Positions 14,861-14,950 of a DNA stretch of 14,950 bases are shown here, piece after piece. The notes beneath the pieces are model-generated. The model was not told where the DNA came from and did no database searches. It saw nothing but the letters and a program-made list of their open reading frames with translations. A program made the translations under genes and the position numbers. This DNA comes from a bacterium. Its GTDB lineage: Bacteria > Desulfobacterota > Anaeroferrophillalia > Anaeroferrophillales > Anaeroferrophillaceae. Position 1 is the stretch's first letter; the number at the start of each line of letters is the position of its first letter. The stretch is taken from the NCBI GenBank assembly GCA_029940125.1, contig JAOZRP010000016.1:1-14950 (forward strand). Direction: 5' to 3'.

Positions 14861-14950
14861 CATTTAGTACCTTACTCCTGAAAGGCTGTCACGCTTTTCA
14901 GTACCCCTTTGATGGGTAAAAAAACAAGAAATTGTCGGGAATACATTGAA
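14861..14950 (-). repeat. Composite intergenic repeat, copy 3, cut by the window end
   Basis: On the minus strand this reads CCCGACAATTTCTTG, seven T, an extra 31 bases with small hairpins, then TGACAGCCTTTCAGG and TAAGGTACTAAATG. Apart from the insertion it matches the end of copy 2 with few changes. The 5' hairpin part would lie beyond 14950. Within it GTGACA (14887-14892) and TACTAA (14864-14869) are 17 bases apart and could act as a promoter toward the transpeptidase gene. Bases 14794-14860 hold nothing I can name. Confidence 0.6.

Noticed and set aside
1..14950. CRISPR array, prophage, transposase, tRNA or rRNA
   Set aside because: I looked for regularly spaced repeats, integrase or transposase motifs, tRNA arms and rRNA blocks on both strands and found none.

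Overview
The window looks like an ordinary chromosomal segment of a Gram-negative bacterium with moderate to high GC, most likely of the Desulfobacterota/Desulfuromonadota ('deltaproteobacterial') type. The placement rests on the order zapB-like – zapA – 6S RNA – rny – ymdB, a DnaE with a complete-looking PHP site, and an E. coli-like protein set without Gram-positive features. No species can be named from the sequence alone.

Layout. The left third is dnaE (minus strand), the replicative polymerase catalytic subunit. It is bracketed by two inverted copies of a degenerate composite repeat of about 180 bp (49-222 and 3940-4126). A third, truncated copy lies at the right end (14861-14950). Next is a plus-strand pair, a dynamin-like GTPase and an amidohydrolase, 3 nt apart and ended by a strong intrinsic terminator at 7731-7765. 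That terminator lies inside the 3' end of the convergent minus-strand operon.

The rest is minus strand. Read in transcription order from the right: a small penicillin-binding transpeptidase and a TIGR01212-type radical SAM protein, overlapping by one base; a 245-bp spacer with two copies of a short palindromic repeat; then a 63-aa protein, a ZapB-like coiled coil, ZapA and 6S RNA. A gene-free stretch of about 630 bp follows, holding a promoter-like sequence and an intrinsic terminator that could delimit an undescribed RNA of about 300 nt. RNase Y, the YmdB phosphodiesterase and a 109-aa small protein complete the strand.

How they work together: dnaE serves replication. The zap proteins act at the FtsZ ring, and the penicillin-binding protein probably makes or remodels peptidoglycan crosslinks. 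RNase Y and YmdB form an RNA-decay/cyclic-nucleotide pair, and 6S RNA regulates sigma70 holoenzyme. The dynamin-like protein probably acts on membranes; its tie to the amidohydrolase is unexplained. No phage, transposase, CRISPR, tRNA or rRNA was seen. The more novel material is intergenic: the composite repeat, the palindromes, the candidate RNA and the structured leader of the transpeptidase gene.
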